A stretch of 64,000 bases of DNA from Streptomyces abikoensis (GTDB lineage Bacteria; Actinomycetota; Actinomycetes; Streptomycetales; Streptomycetaceae), in the NCBI RefSeq assembly GCF_014648775.1, contig NZ_BMRT01000004.1, positions 620,001 through 684,000 of the forward strand. The letters run 5' to 3'. This document shows, piece after piece, positions 15,209-23,661 of the stretch (within the stretch, counting starts at the first letter, position 1; every line of letters starts with the position of its first letter). The notes beneath the pieces are model-generated. The model had not been told where the DNA came from, made no database searches, and saw nothing but the letters and a program-made list of their open reading frames with translations. The position numbers and the translations under genes were made by a program.

Positions 15209-16642
15209 ATGTCCGAGAACGCGCACCTTGAAGTGCCGAAGCCCTTCGACACCGCCCGCTGGCAGGCCCGGCTCGACGAGCTCCTGACCGCCCACCACGT
15301 CCCCGGCGCCGCCCTGGCCGTACTCGCCGACGGCGAGATCCACGAACTGGCGAGCGGCATCCTGCACACCGGGACCGGCGTCGAGACGACCACGGACTCG
15401 GTCTTCCAGATCGGCTCGGTCAGCAAGGGCTACACCGCCGCGCTCGCGGTGCTGCTCGCCGACACCGGAAAGCTCGACCTGGACGCGCCCGTCGTGGACG
15501 TCCTGCCGGACTTCGCCGTCGCCGACGCGGAGGCGTCCCGTACGGTCACACCGCGCCAGCTGCTCAACCACACCAGCGGCATCGAAGGCGACCACGTCAA
15601 CGACACGGGCCGCGGCGACGACTGCCTGGCCCGCTATGTCGAAAGCGCGCGGAACGTCGGCATGACCAACCCGCCCGGCGCCACCATGTCGTACTCCAGC
15701 ACCGGCTACAACGTCCTCGGCCGGATCATCGAGGTCGTCACCGGCAGGACCTGGGACGAGGCGCTCAAGGAGCTGCTCCTCGACCCGCTCGGGCTCGACC
15801 GCACCATGACCCTCCCCGAGGAAGTGCTGCGCTTCCGCGCGGCGATGGGGCACATGGGCGAGCCCGGCGAGGACCCGGTCCCCACCCCGCTGTGGAACAT
15901 GCTGCCCCGCTCCGCCGGCCCCTACGGCGGGATCAGCGCCACCGCCGGCGACGTGGTGCGGTTCGCCCGGCTGTTCATCGACGGCGGCACGGCACCGGAC
16001 GGGACGCGGGTGCTCTCGTCCGCCGCCGTGGAGGCCATGCTGAACCGCGAGGTCGCGATGCCCGACGAGTGGTTCCTCGGTGCCCACTGGGGCCTGGGCT
16101 GGGGGCTGTTCGAGTGGGACGGCGCGCGCGGTTTCGGCCATGACGGCAGCACGTTCGGGCAGCTCGCCTACCTGCGCGCCATCCCCGAGAAGGGTCTCGC
16201 CGTGGCCCTCCTGACCAACGGCGGCAGCGCCGCGCCCAAGGTCTACGAGACGCTCTGCCGCGAACTGACCGCCGAGCTCGCCGGGATCTCCATGCCGGCG
16301 TTCGGGCCGCCCGAGGAGCCTCCGGTGGTGAACACGGCCCCGTTCACCGGCACGTACAAGCGCGAGGGCTTCCTCATGACCATCGCCGACCGCCCCTTTG
16401 GCGAAGGTCCCTCCGGCGAGGGCGTCCTCCGGCTGACGTACGAGGGCGCCGACGGCCTGGCGGGCACCTTCGACCCCCTCGTCTGGAATCTGACCCCGGT
16501 CTCGGACAGCCCGTCGAGGACGGTCTTCGCCGGCCGCCGCAACGAGAAGGACGGCTGGATCCCGGTGGTCTTCTACGCGCTGGCCGACGGCAGCCGCTAC
16601 GTCCACTTCGGCGTGCGCGCCACGGCGAAGGCCACGGCCTGA
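15209..16642 (+). CDS. serine hydrolase of the class C beta-lactamase family
   Basis: A 477-residue penicillin-binding-protein-like hydrolase, without signal peptide, so probably cytoplasmic. It has the nucleophile motif SVSK (Ser70, Lys73), a second motif YSS at 161-163 in place of the usual Y-x-N, and the third motif HDG near 311. A C-terminal extension after about 370 (PFTGTYKREG) is a lipocalin-like domain common in these esterases. Such proteins are esterases, D-aminopeptidases or amide hydrolases; the substrate cannot be predicted. A gggggaaa ribosome site precedes the ATG. Confidence 0.85.
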   Translation: MSENAHLEVPKPFDTARWQARLDELLTAHHVPGAALAVLADGEIHELASGILHTGTGVETTTDSVFQIGSVSKGYTAALAVLLADTGKLDLDAPVVDVLPDFAVADAEASRTVTPRQLLNHTSGIEGDHVNDTGRGDDCLARYVESARNVGMTNPPGATMSYSSTGYNVLGRIIEVVTGRTWDEALKELLLDPLGLDRTMTLPEEVLRFRAAMGHMGEPGEDPVPTPLWNMLPRSAGPYGGISATAGDVVRFARLFIDGGTAPDGTRVLSSAAVEAMLNREVAMPDEWFLGAHWGLGWGLFEWDGARGFGHDGSTFGQLAYLRAIPEKGLAVALLTNGGSAAPKVYETLCRELTAELAGISMPAFGPPEEPPVVNTAPFTGTYKREGFLMTIADRPFGEGPSGEGVLRLTYEGADGLAGTFDPLVWNLTPVSDSPSRTVFAGRRNEKDGWIPVVFYALADGSRYVHFGVRATAKATA

Positions 16643-16679
16643 CAGCCGAAACCCACGGCCCGACGGCGGGCCGCCCGGA

Positions 16680-16922
16680 CTAGGTCCGGGGCCGGGGCCC
16701 GCCGTTCCAGCCGCGGACGACCAGCCAGGAGCCGCCGTAGAGCACGGCGGCCTCCGTGGCCCGCAGGGCAAGCCCGGCCACCAGCCGGTACGCGCCGGTG
16801 CGGTCGACGATGTGGGTGTGCCAGACGAACAGCAGCACCGCGCCGATGCCGATGACGAGGACACCCATGGCTATCAGGAGCGCCCGTACGACACTGGGCA
16901 TGGGCGTGTTCGTGCGCGGCAT
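16680..16922 (-). CDS. small membrane protein
   Basis: An 80-residue protein with two predicted membrane helices (VVRALLIAMGVLVIGIGAVL and LRATEAAVLYGGSWLVV) joined by a loop carrying HTHIVDRTG. A strong ggggggatc ribosome site precedes the ATG and the codon pattern is Streptomyces-like. It lies 62 bases downstream of tesB on the same strand and could share its transcript. I do not recognise the family. Confidence 0.65.
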   Translation of the reverse strand: MPRTNTPMPSVVRALLIAMGVLVIGIGAVLLFVWHTHIVDRTGAYRLVAGLALRATEAAVLYGGSWLVVRGWNGGPRPRT

Positions 16923-16984
16923 GGGATCCCCCCGGTGGATCGCTTGCGGATCGGTCCCCCGAGGGTAAAGGGCGGGTCATCCGC

Positions 16985-17890
16985 CTAACGACCACGCGGG
17001 ACGCGTATCAGCCCCTCCTGGATCACCGACACCGCCAGCCGCCCGTCCTGGGTGAAGATCCGCCCCCTCGCCAGCCCCCGGCCGCCCTGGGAGGTGGGGC
17101 TCTCCTGGTCGTAGAGCAGCCACTCGTCGGCGCGGAAGGGGCGGTGGAACCACATGGCGTGGTCCAGGCTCGCGCCGACGACGTCGCCGATGGCCCAGCC
17201 GCCGCGCCCGTGGGCGAGCAGCACCGAGTCCAGCAGCGTCATGTCGGAGACGTACGTGGCCAGGCAGATGTGCAGCAGTGGATCGTCCGCCAGTTTGCCG
17301 TTCGTCCGGAACCAAACCTGCGACTTGGGCTCGCGCGGCTCGCCCACGCGGGCGAACGTCGGCTCCTCCGCGTAGCGCAGGTCGACCGCCCCGCGCGCCT
17401 CCAGGATGCGCTCGACGACGTCCTGGCCGCCCAGGTGATGGGCGTAGTGCGGCAGCATCTCGGCGGCCGTGGGGAGGGTCAGCGGGTCCGGTGCCGGCGG
17501 CATCGGCTCCTGGTGCTCCAGCCCCTCCTCGTACGTCTGGAAGGACGCGGAGAGGTGGAAGATCGGCTGCCCGTGCTGGACGGCGACGACGCGGCGGGTC
17601 GTGAAGGAGTAGCCGTCGCGGATGCGGTCCACGGTGTAGACGATGGGCACCGCGGGGTCGCCGGGGCGCAGGAAGTAGGAGTGCAGGGAGTGCGCGTGCC
17701 GGTCGGCCGGGACGGTACGTCCGGCGGCGACCAGCGCCTGCGCGGCGACCTGGCCGCCGAAGACGCGCGGCACGAGCACGGGCCGGGAGGTGGTGCCGCG
17801 GAAGATGTCCTCCTCGATCCGCTCGAGGTCGAGCAGGCCGAGGAGTTCGTCGAGGGGGGCGGGGGGCTCGATGGTGAGGGGTTCGTTCAT
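16985..17890 (-). CDS. tesB: acyl-CoA thioesterase II (TesB family)
   Basis: A 301-residue double-hotdog thioesterase that hydrolyses acyl-CoA to free acid and CoA. The N-terminal hotdog contains RVFGGQVAAQALVAAG and HSLHSYFLRPGD, the C-terminal one ATYVSDMTLLDSVLLAHG and SLDHAMWFHRPFRADEWLLYDQ, which includes the Asp/Thr/Gln catalytic environment of TesB. The ATG at 17890 starts 44 bases after the stop of the acyl-CoA dehydrogenase gene, so the two are almost certainly co-transcribed and act on the same acyl-CoA pool. Confidence 0.92.
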   Translation of the reverse strand: MNEPLTIEPPAPLDELLGLLDLERIEEDIFRGTTSRPVLVPRVFGGQVAAQALVAAGRTVPADRHAHSLHSYFLRPGDPAVPIVYTVDRIRDGYSFTTRRVVAVQHGQPIFHLSASFQTYEEGLEHQEPMPPAPDPLTLPTAAEMLPHYAHHLGGQDVVERILEARGAVDLRYAEEPTFARVGEPREPKSQVWFRTNGKLADDPLLHICLATYVSDMTLLDSVLLAHGRGGWAIGDVVGASLDHAMWFHRPFRADEWLLYDQESPTSQGGRGLARGRIFTQDGRLAVSVIQEGLIRVPRGR

Positions 17891-17934
17891 GTGCCGGTGG
17901 TCCTTAACGGGTGTCCGTGCTGTCGCGGCGGGCC

Positions 17935-19092
17935 CTACAGGCCCATCGACTTGGCGATGATCGAGCGCATGACCTCGCTCGTGCCGCCGTAGATGCGGGT
18001 GACGCGGGTGTCCGCGTACAGGCGGGCGATGGGGTAATCCATCATGTAGCCGTAACCGCCGTGGAGCTGGAGGCACTTGTCGACGACGACGGCCGCCCGC
18101 TCGGTGGTGAAGAGCTTGGCGGAGGCGGCGTCGGCGGCGGTCAGCTCGCCCGCGTCGTGCGCCTCCAGGGCCCGGTCGACGACCGCCTGCATCGCGTCCA
18201 CCTCGGAACGGCAGTCGGCCAGGACGAACTTGGTGTTCTGGAACGAGGCCACCGACCGCCCGAAGACCGTGCGGTCGCGGACGTACTCCGTGGCGAAGGC
18301 GACGGCGGCGGCCGCCTGGGCGTACGCGCCGACGGCGATGCCGAGGCGCTCCTGCGGGAGGTTGTGGGTGAGGTAGCCGAAGGCCGCGCCCTCCTCGCCG
18401 AGGAGGTCCGTGACCGGCACCTTGACGTCGGTGAAGGAGAGTTCGGCGGTGTCGGAGACCTTCAGGCCGAGCTTCTCCAGCGTGCGGCCGACGGCGTAGC
18501 CCTCCGAGGAGGTGTCCACGACGAGGAGGGAGATGCCGCCGCGCCGGTCCTCGGCGGTGGCCGGGGCCGTACGGGCGCAGACGAGCACCCGGTCGGCCTG
18601 GACGCCGCCGGTGATGAAGGTCTTGGCGCCGTTGAGGACGTAGTGGGTGCCGTCCTCGGAGAGCCGGGCGGTGGTCCGCATCCCGGCCAGGTCGGAGCCG
18701 GTGCCGGGCTCGGTCATGGCGATGGCGGTCATCAGCTCGCCGGAGACGAAGCCGGGCAGCCAGCGCCGCTTCTGCTCCTCCGTGCCGTATGTGAGGAGGT
18801 AGGGCAGGCAGAGGGCGGTGTGGGCGCCGGCGGCACCGAAGCTGACGCCCGCACGCGCGCACTCCTCGGTGACGACGGCCTGGAACTTGAACGAGCGCTG
18901 TCCCGCGCCGCCGTACTCCTCGGGGACCTCGATGCCGAAGACGCCGAGCTCGCCGAGCCTCTTGTAGAACGCGCGGGGGACGGCCCCGGCGGCGCGCCAC
19001 TCGTCGTAGTGCGGCACCACCTCGGCGGCGATGACGTCGCGGATCGTCCGCCGGAACGCCTCGTGGTCCTCGGTGAAGACAGTGCGTCGCAC
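17935..19092 (-). CDS. acyl-CoA dehydrogenase
   Basis: A 385-residue FAD enzyme that introduces the alpha-beta double bond in acyl-CoA. It has the FAD/substrate motif AIAMTEPGTGSDLAGMRTTA, the mid-domain LNGAKTFITGG, and the C-terminal helical domain ending in LHGGYGYMMDYPIARLYADTR and IYGGTSEVMRSIIAKSMGL. The chosen start is the GTG at 19092 with ggggagg five bases upstream; translation from 19146 would begin in the operator. It is the first gene of a dehydrogenase-thioesterase operon, with a TetR gene upstream on the same strand. Substrate chain length unknown. Confidence 0.92.
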   Translation of the reverse strand: MRRTVFTEDHEAFRRTIRDVIAAEVVPHYDEWRAAGAVPRAFYKRLGELGVFGIEVPEEYGGAGQRSFKFQAVVTEECARAGVSFGAAGAHTALCLPYLLTYGTEEQKRRWLPGFVSGELMTAIAMTEPGTGSDLAGMRTTARLSEDGTHYVLNGAKTFITGGVQADRVLVCARTAPATAEDRRGGISLLVVDTSSEGYAVGRTLEKLGLKVSDTAELSFTDVKVPVTDLLGEEGAAFGYLTHNLPQERLGIAVGAYAQAAAAVAFATEYVRDRTVFGRSVASFQNTKFVLADCRSEVDAMQAVVDRALEAHDAGELTAADAASAKLFTTERAAVVVDKCLQLHGGYGYMMDYPIARLYADTRVTRIYGGTSEVMRSIIAKSMGL

Positions 19093-19146
19093 AGCGGCCT
19101 CCCCGCTCGGGCTGTGGCAGCGCTCGCCGTGGGGCGCTCGCCGCAT

Positions 19147-19186
19147 CAGCGCTTGCTGTACAAGCGCTGCTGTATAAGCGCTTGCT
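19147..19186. promoter_or_regulatory. compound operator of agcgcttg sites
   Basis: A 9-bp inverted repeat (cagcgcttg / caagcgctg, five-base spacer, 19147-19169) is followed by a further palindromic aagcgctt at 19176-19183; agcgcttgct recurs directly at 19148 and 19177. It lies 55 bases upstream of the acyl-CoA dehydrogenase start, between that gene and the TetR gene. It looks like a multi-site repressor target. Confidence 0.6.
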
Positions 19187-19232
19187 CAGCGGAAGCTACC
19201 GGCCGGTCACCAAGGCTGTCCAGATGTGCTCG

Positions 19233-19841
19233 TCAGCCCGCCAGGGAGCCGAGCGCGCCGTGCGCCAGGCGGCGCAGCAGCGCGGCCATGGCCGTGCGGG
19301 CGGGGAGGGCGCCGGGGCGGCCGAGGTGGGGGGTCGAGTTGAGCAGGCCGAAGACGGCGTGGACGGCGGCCCGTACCTCGACCTCCAGGGTGCCGGGGTG
19401 GAGCCGGCGGACGACGTCGACCCACAGCTCCACGTACTGGCGCTGGAGCGAGCGCACCAGCTTGCGGTCGCTGTCGCGGAGCTGGCCGAGCTCCCGGTCG
19501 TGGAGGATGATCAGCGCCCGGTCGTCCAGGGCGAAGTCGATGTGGCCGTCGATGAGCGAGTCCAGCACCTCGGCCGGGTCCGCGCCCGCCTCCGCGGCCT
19601 CGGCGACGCGCCGCCGGCCGCCCGTGAGGAGCCGCCCGCTGATGCCCACCAGCAGCTCGGCGAGCATCGCGTCCTTGCCGGCGAAGTGGCGGTAGAGCCC
19701 GGGGCCGCTGATGCCGACCGCCGCCCCTATCTCGTCCACGCCCACGCCGTGGAAGCCGCGCTCGGCGAAGAGCCGGGCGGCCTCCCGCAGGATCTGCTCG
19801 CGGCGGGAGAGGGGGGCCGGGGCCTGTCGGGGGGTGCTCAC
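19233..19841 (-). CDS. TetR regulator of the acyl-CoA catabolism loci
   Basis: A 202-residue TetR-family protein: LSRREQILREAARLFAERG, then VDEIGAAVGISGPGLYRHFAGKD gives the helix-turn-helix, and the C-terminal half is a helical ligand domain. It sits between two degradative operons: dehydrogenase-thioesterase downstream and the isovalerate/leucine operon divergent. Clean palindromes occur on both sides. I infer that it is an acyl-CoA-responsive repressor of the divergent operon and perhaps of both. The GTG at 19841 is preferred; 19853 is also possible and neither has a strong ribosome site. Confidence 0.88.
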   Translation of the reverse strand: MSTPRQAPAPLSRREQILREAARLFAERGFHGVGVDEIGAAVGISGPGLYRHFAGKDAMLAELLVGISGRLLTGGRRRVAEAAEAGADPAEVLDSLIDGHIDFALDDRALIILHDRELGQLRDSDRKLVRSLQRQYVELWVDVVRRLHPGTLEVEVRAAVHAVFGLLNSTPHLGRPGALPARTAMAALLRRLAHGALGSLAG

Positions 19842-19876
19842 AGCGTCTTTCACGAAGGTAATTCTAGACAGCGGGC

Positions 19877-19892
19877 GTTAATGGTCGTTAAC
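19877..19892. promoter_or_regulatory. operator copy 1 (gttaa-N6-ttaac)
   Basis: The 16-bp gttaatggtcgttaac is a dyad with perfect five-base arms. It is AT-rich in a GC-rich setting and lies in the divergent promoter region between the TetR gene and the carboxyltransferase gene. It is the inverted partner of copy 2. Confidence 0.65.
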
Positions 19893-19905
19893 CTGAAGGC
19901 ACTGT

Positions 19906-19921
19906 GTTAACGCTCATTAAC
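19906..19921. promoter_or_regulatory. operator copy 2 (gttaa-N6-ttaac)
   Basis: The 16-bp gttaacgctcattaac has the same dyad as copy 1; the two centres are 29 bp apart. When one copy is reversed they share gttaacgNNcattaac. It ends 21 bases before the carboxyltransferase ATG, so a bound protein would block that promoter. Confidence 0.65.
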
Positions 19922-19942
19922 CGAGCAAGGGAGCTCGAGTCC

Positions 19943-21574
19943 ATGCAGCAGGCACCGGTGCTGGGGAGCGCCGCCGATCCGGCGTCCGACGCCTGGCGGG
20001 CCAACGAGGCCGCCCATCGCGAGCTGACGGCGGAGTTGCGCGGCAGGCTCGCCACCGCCCGGCTGGGCGGCGGCGAGAAGGCCCGCGCGCGGCACACCGC
20101 GCGCGGGAAGCTGCTGCCGCGCGACCGCGTCGACGCCCTGCTCGACCCCGGCTCGCCCTTCCTGGAGATCGCCCCGCTGGCCGCCGAGGGGATGTACGGC
20201 GGGGCCGCCCCGGCCGCCGGTGTGATCGCGGGCATCGGCCGGGTCTCCGGCCGCGAGACGGTGATCGTCGCCAACGACGCCACGGTCAAGGGCGGCACGT
20301 ACTACCCGATGACCGTCAAGAAGCACCTGCGCGCCCAGGAGATCGCCCTGGAGAACAGGCTCCCGTGCCTGTACCTGGTCGACTCCGGCGGCGCCTTCCT
20401 GCCCATGCAGGACGAGGTCTTCCCCGACCGCGAGCACTTCGGCCGGATCTTCTACAACCAGGCCCGGATGTCCGGCGCCGGCATCCCGCAGATCGCGGCG
20501 GTCCTCGGCTCCTGCACGGCCGGCGGCGCCTACGTCCCGGCGATGAGCGACGAGGCCGTGATCGTACGCGGCCAGGGCACGATCTTCCTGGGCGGCCCGC
20601 CGCTGGTGAAGGCCGCGACGGGCGAGGTCGTCACCGCCGAGGAGCTGGGCGGCGGCGAGGTCCACTCGAAGGTGTCGGGCGTCACCGACCACCTCGCCGA
20701 GAACGACGAGCACGCCCTGCGCATCGTCCGGACGATCGTCTCGACGCTCCCCGAGCGCGGCGCGCCGCCGTGGCCGGTGGAGCCCGTCGAGGAGCCCAAG
20801 GCCGACCCGGCGGGCCTCTACGGCGCGGTCCCGGTGGACTCCCGCACCCCGTACGACGTCCGCGAGGTCATCGCCCGGATCGTCGACGGCTCGCGATTCG
20901 CCGAGTTCAAGGCGGAGTTCGGGCAGACGCTGGTGACGGGCTTCGCCCGGATCCACGGCCACCCGGTGGGCATCGTCGCCAACAACGGCATCCTCTTCTC
21001 CGAATCCGCCCAGAAGGGCGCCCACTTCATCGAGCTGTGCGACCAGCGCGGCATTCCCCTGCTCTTCCTCCAGAACATCTCCGGCTTCATGGTGGGCCGG
21101 CAGTACGAGGCGGGCGGCATCGCCAAGCACGGCGCCAAGATGGTCACGGCCGTCGCCTGCACCCGCGTCCCGAAGCTCACGGTCGTCATAGGCGGCTCCT
21201 ACGGCGCGGGCAACTACTCCATGTGCGGCCGGGCCTATTCGCCCCGCTTCCTGTGGATGTGGCCCAACGCGAAGATCTCCGTGATGGGCGGCGAGCAGGC
21301 GGCGTCCGTGCTCGCCACCGTCAAGCGCGACCAGCTGGAGGCGCGCGGCGAGGAGTGGAGCGCGGAGGACGAGGAGTCCTTCCGGGCGCCGATCCGCGAG
21401 CAGTACGACACCCAGGGCAACGCCTACTACGCGACCGCCCGGCTGTGGGACGACGGAGTCATCGACCCCCTGGAGACCCGGCAGGTGCTGGGCCTGGCCC
21501 TGACCGCCTGTGCCAACGCCCCGCTTCCCGCCAGGGACGGCGCGGCGCCCGGCTACGGCGTCTTCCGGATGTGA
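19943..21574 (+). CDS. methylcrotonyl/acyl-CoA carboxylase, carboxyltransferase subunit
   Basis: A 543-residue carboxyltransferase beta subunit that moves CO2 from carboxybiotin to an acyl-CoA. The N-domain has PCLYLVDSGGAFLPMQDEVFPD and GSCTAGGAYVPAMSDE with an oxyanion-hole Gly-Gly; the C-domain has GHPVGIVANNGILFSESAQKG, LQNISGFMVG and GSYGAGNYSMCGRAY. The QNISGFMVG and GNYSMCGRAY wording is typical of methylcrotonyl-CoA carboxylase, matching the leucine-degradation neighbours. I start at ATG 19943 with aagggag upstream; the earlier GTG at 19904 lies in the operator. First gene of a four-gene operon. Confidence 0.9.
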   Translation: MQQAPVLGSAADPASDAWRANEAAHRELTAELRGRLATARLGGGEKARARHTARGKLLPRDRVDALLDPGSPFLEIAPLAAEGMYGGAAPAAGVIAGIGRVSGRETVIVANDATVKGGTYYPMTVKKHLRAQEIALENRLPCLYLVDSGGAFLPMQDEVFPDREHFGRIFYNQARMSGAGIPQIAAVLGSCTAGGAYVPAMSDEAVIVRGQGTIFLGGPPLVKAATGEVVTAEELGGGEVHSKVSGVTDHLAENDEHALRIVRTIVSTLPERGAPPWPVEPVEEPKADPAGLYGAVPVDSRTPYDVREVIARIVDGSRFAEFKAEFGQTLVTGFARIHGHPVGIVANNGILFSESAQKGAHFIELCDQRGIPLLFLQNISGFMVGRQYEAGGIAKHGAKMVTAVACTRVPKLTVVIGGSYGAGNYSMCGRAYSPRFLWMWPNAKISVMGGEQAASVLATVKRDQLEARGEEWSAEDEESFRAPIREQYDTQGNAYYATARLWDDGVIDPLETRQVLGLALTACANAPLPARDGAAPGYGVFRM

Positions 21575-21582
21575 GGCGGAGC

Positions 21583-23661
21583 ATGTTCGAGACAGTCCTT
21601 GTCGCCAACCGGGGCGAGATCGCCGTACGCGTCATCCGTACGCTGCGCGCACTCGGCATCCGGTCCGTCGCCGTCTTCAGCGACGCCGACGCCGACGCCC
21701 GGCACGTCCGCGAGGCCGACACCGCCGTGCGCATCGGCCCCGCGGCCGCCACGGAGAGCTATCTGTCCGTGGAGCGCCTGCTGGACGCCGCCGCCCGCAC
21801 CGGCGCGCAGGCCGTCCACCCCGGCTACGGCTTCCTCGCGGAGAACGCGGCCTTCGCCCGCGCCTGCGCGGACGCGGGGCTCGTCTTCATCGGCCCGCCC
21901 GCCGGGGCGATCGAGCTGATGGGCGACAAGATCCGGGCGAAGGAGACGGTCCGGGCGGCGGGCGTGCCCGTCGTACCGGGCTCGACGGGCAGCGGCCTGA
22001 CGGACGCCGAACTGGCCGACGCGGCGCACGGGATCGGGATGCCGGTCCTGCTGAAGCCGTCCGCGGGCGGCGGCGGCAAGGGCATGCGGCTGGTGCGCGA
22101 CGCGGCGCTGCTCGGCGAGGAGATCGCCGCCGCGCGGCGCGAGGCGCGCGGGTCGTTCGGCGATGACACCCTGCTCGTGGAGCGCTGGATCGACCGCCCC
22201 CGGCACATCGAGATCCAGGTGCTGGCCGACGGCCACGGCGGCGTCGTCCACCTGGGCGAGCGCGAGTGCTCCCTCCAGCGCCGCCACCAGAAGATCATCG
22301 AGGAGGCGCCCAGCGTCCTGCTGGACGAGGCCACGCGCGCCGCGATGGGCGAGGCCGCCGCGCAGGCCGCGCGCTCCTGCGGCTACACGGGCGCGGGGAC
22401 GGTCGAGTTCATCGTCCCGGGCGGCGATCCGTCCTCGTACTACTTCATGGAGATGAACACCCGTCTCCAGGTCGAGCACCCGGTCACGGAGCTGATCACC
22501 GAGCTGGACCTGGTCGAGTGGCAGATCCGGGTCGCGGCCGGCGAGCGGCTGGGCTTCGCCCAGGAGGACGTGACGCTCACGGGGCACGCGGTGGAGGCGC
22601 GCGTCTGCGCCGAGACCGCCCGGGTGAGCGGCGACCGCGTCGACTTCCTGCCCTCGGCGGGCACGGTCCTGGCACTGCGCGAGCCGTCGGGCGAGGGCAT
22701 CCGGGTGGACTCCGGGCTCGTGGCGGGCGCGGAGGTCGGCACGTCGTACGACCCCATGCTCGCGAAGGTCGTCGCCCACGGCCCGGACCGGGCCACGGCC
22801 CTCCGCCGCCTGCGGGCCGCCCTCGCGGAGACGGTCGTCCTGGGCGTCGACACGAACGTGGGCTTCCTGCGACGGCTGCTGGCGCACCCCTCCGTCGTCT
22901 CGGGCGACCTCGACACGGGCCTGGTCGACCGGGACGCGGCGACGCTCGTTCCGGCGGAGGTGCCGGAGGAGGTGTACGTGGCGGGTGGGCTGCTGCGCCA
23001 GCGCGAGCTGTCCCCCACCGGAACCCCCACCTGGGTGGACCCCTTCTCGGTCCCGAGCGGCTGGCGCCTCGGCGGCGAGGCCGCCTGGACGCCCCACCAC
23101 TTCCGCGCCCCGGGCCACGCCCCGGTCACGGTCCGCGTGCGCGACACCGCGGCGGGCACGGAGTTCCTGCTGAGCCCCGAGGGCGAGGCCGCGCCGGACG
23201 CCCCACGCAGCGCGAAGCTGCTGCCCTCCCGGGGATCCGGGGAGCAAACCACCGTCGAGCTCGACGGCACCACCCGCACCCTCACCGTCACCCGCACGCC
23301 CGACGGCGGCACGTGGCTCGCCCACCAGGGCGACACCTGGCACCTCGTGCCGTACGACCCCGTCCTCGCCGCGCTCACCGGCGGCGGCGCCGGGGCCCAC
23401 GCCGGCACGCTCACCGCCCCCATGCCCGGCACGGTCACCGTCGTCAAGGCGGCCGTGGGGGACGAGGTCGAGGCCGGTCAGAGCCTCCTCGTCGTCGAGG
23501 CGATGAAGATGGAGCACGTCATCGCCGCCCCCCACGCCGGCACCGTCACCGAGCTCGACGTGACGCCCGGCAGCACCGTGGCGATGGACCAGGTCCTGGC
23601 CGTCGTCACCCCGGTCGTCACTCCCGATGCCACCCCGGTCGCGCTTGCGGAGAAGTCATGA
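21583..23661 (+). CDS. acyl-CoA (methylcrotonyl-CoA) carboxylase, biotin carboxylase/BCCP subunit
   Basis: A 692-residue alpha subunit. Biotin carboxylase spans about residues 1-445, with the ATP-grasp loop KPSAGGGGKGMRLV and HLGERECSLQRRHQK followed by FMEMNTRLQVEHPVTE. A linker domain follows, then a biotin carrier domain at ~615-685 with the biotinylated lysine in VVEAMKMEH. It uses ATP and bicarbonate to charge biotin for the carboxyltransferase encoded eight bases upstream. Its stop overlaps the HMG-CoA lyase ATG, so the genes are translationally coupled. The family also contains propionyl-CoA and geranyl-CoA carboxylases; context favours methylcrotonyl-CoA. Confidence 0.9.
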   Translation: MFETVLVANRGEIAVRVIRTLRALGIRSVAVFSDADADARHVREADTAVRIGPAAATESYLSVERLLDAAARTGAQAVHPGYGFLAENAAFARACADAGLVFIGPPAGAIELMGDKIRAKETVRAAGVPVVPGSTGSGLTDAELADAAHGIGMPVLLKPSAGGGGKGMRLVRDAALLGEEIAAARREARGSFGDDTLLVERWIDRPRHIEIQVLADGHGGVVHLGERECSLQRRHQKIIEEAPSVLLDEATRAAMGEAAAQAARSCGYTGAGTVEFIVPGGDPSSYYFMEMNTRLQVEHPVTELITELDLVEWQIRVAAGERLGFAQEDVTLTGHAVEARVCAETARVSGDRVDFLPSAGTVLALREPSGEGIRVDSGLVAGAEVGTSYDPMLAKVVAHGPDRATALRRLRAALAETVVLGVDTNVGFLRRLLAHPSVVSGDLDTGLVDRDAATLVPAEVPEEVYVAGGLLRQRELSPTGTPTWVDPFSVPSGWRLGGEAAWTPHHFRAPGHAPVTVRVRDTAAGTEFLLSPEGEAAPDAPRSAKLLPSRGSGEQTTVELDGTTRTLTVTRTPDGGTWLAHQGDTWHLVPYDPVLAALTGGGAGAHAGTLTAPMPGTVTVVKAAVGDEVEAGQSLLVVEAMKMEHVIAAPHAGTVTELDVTPGSTVAMDQVLAVVTPVVTPDATPVALAEKS

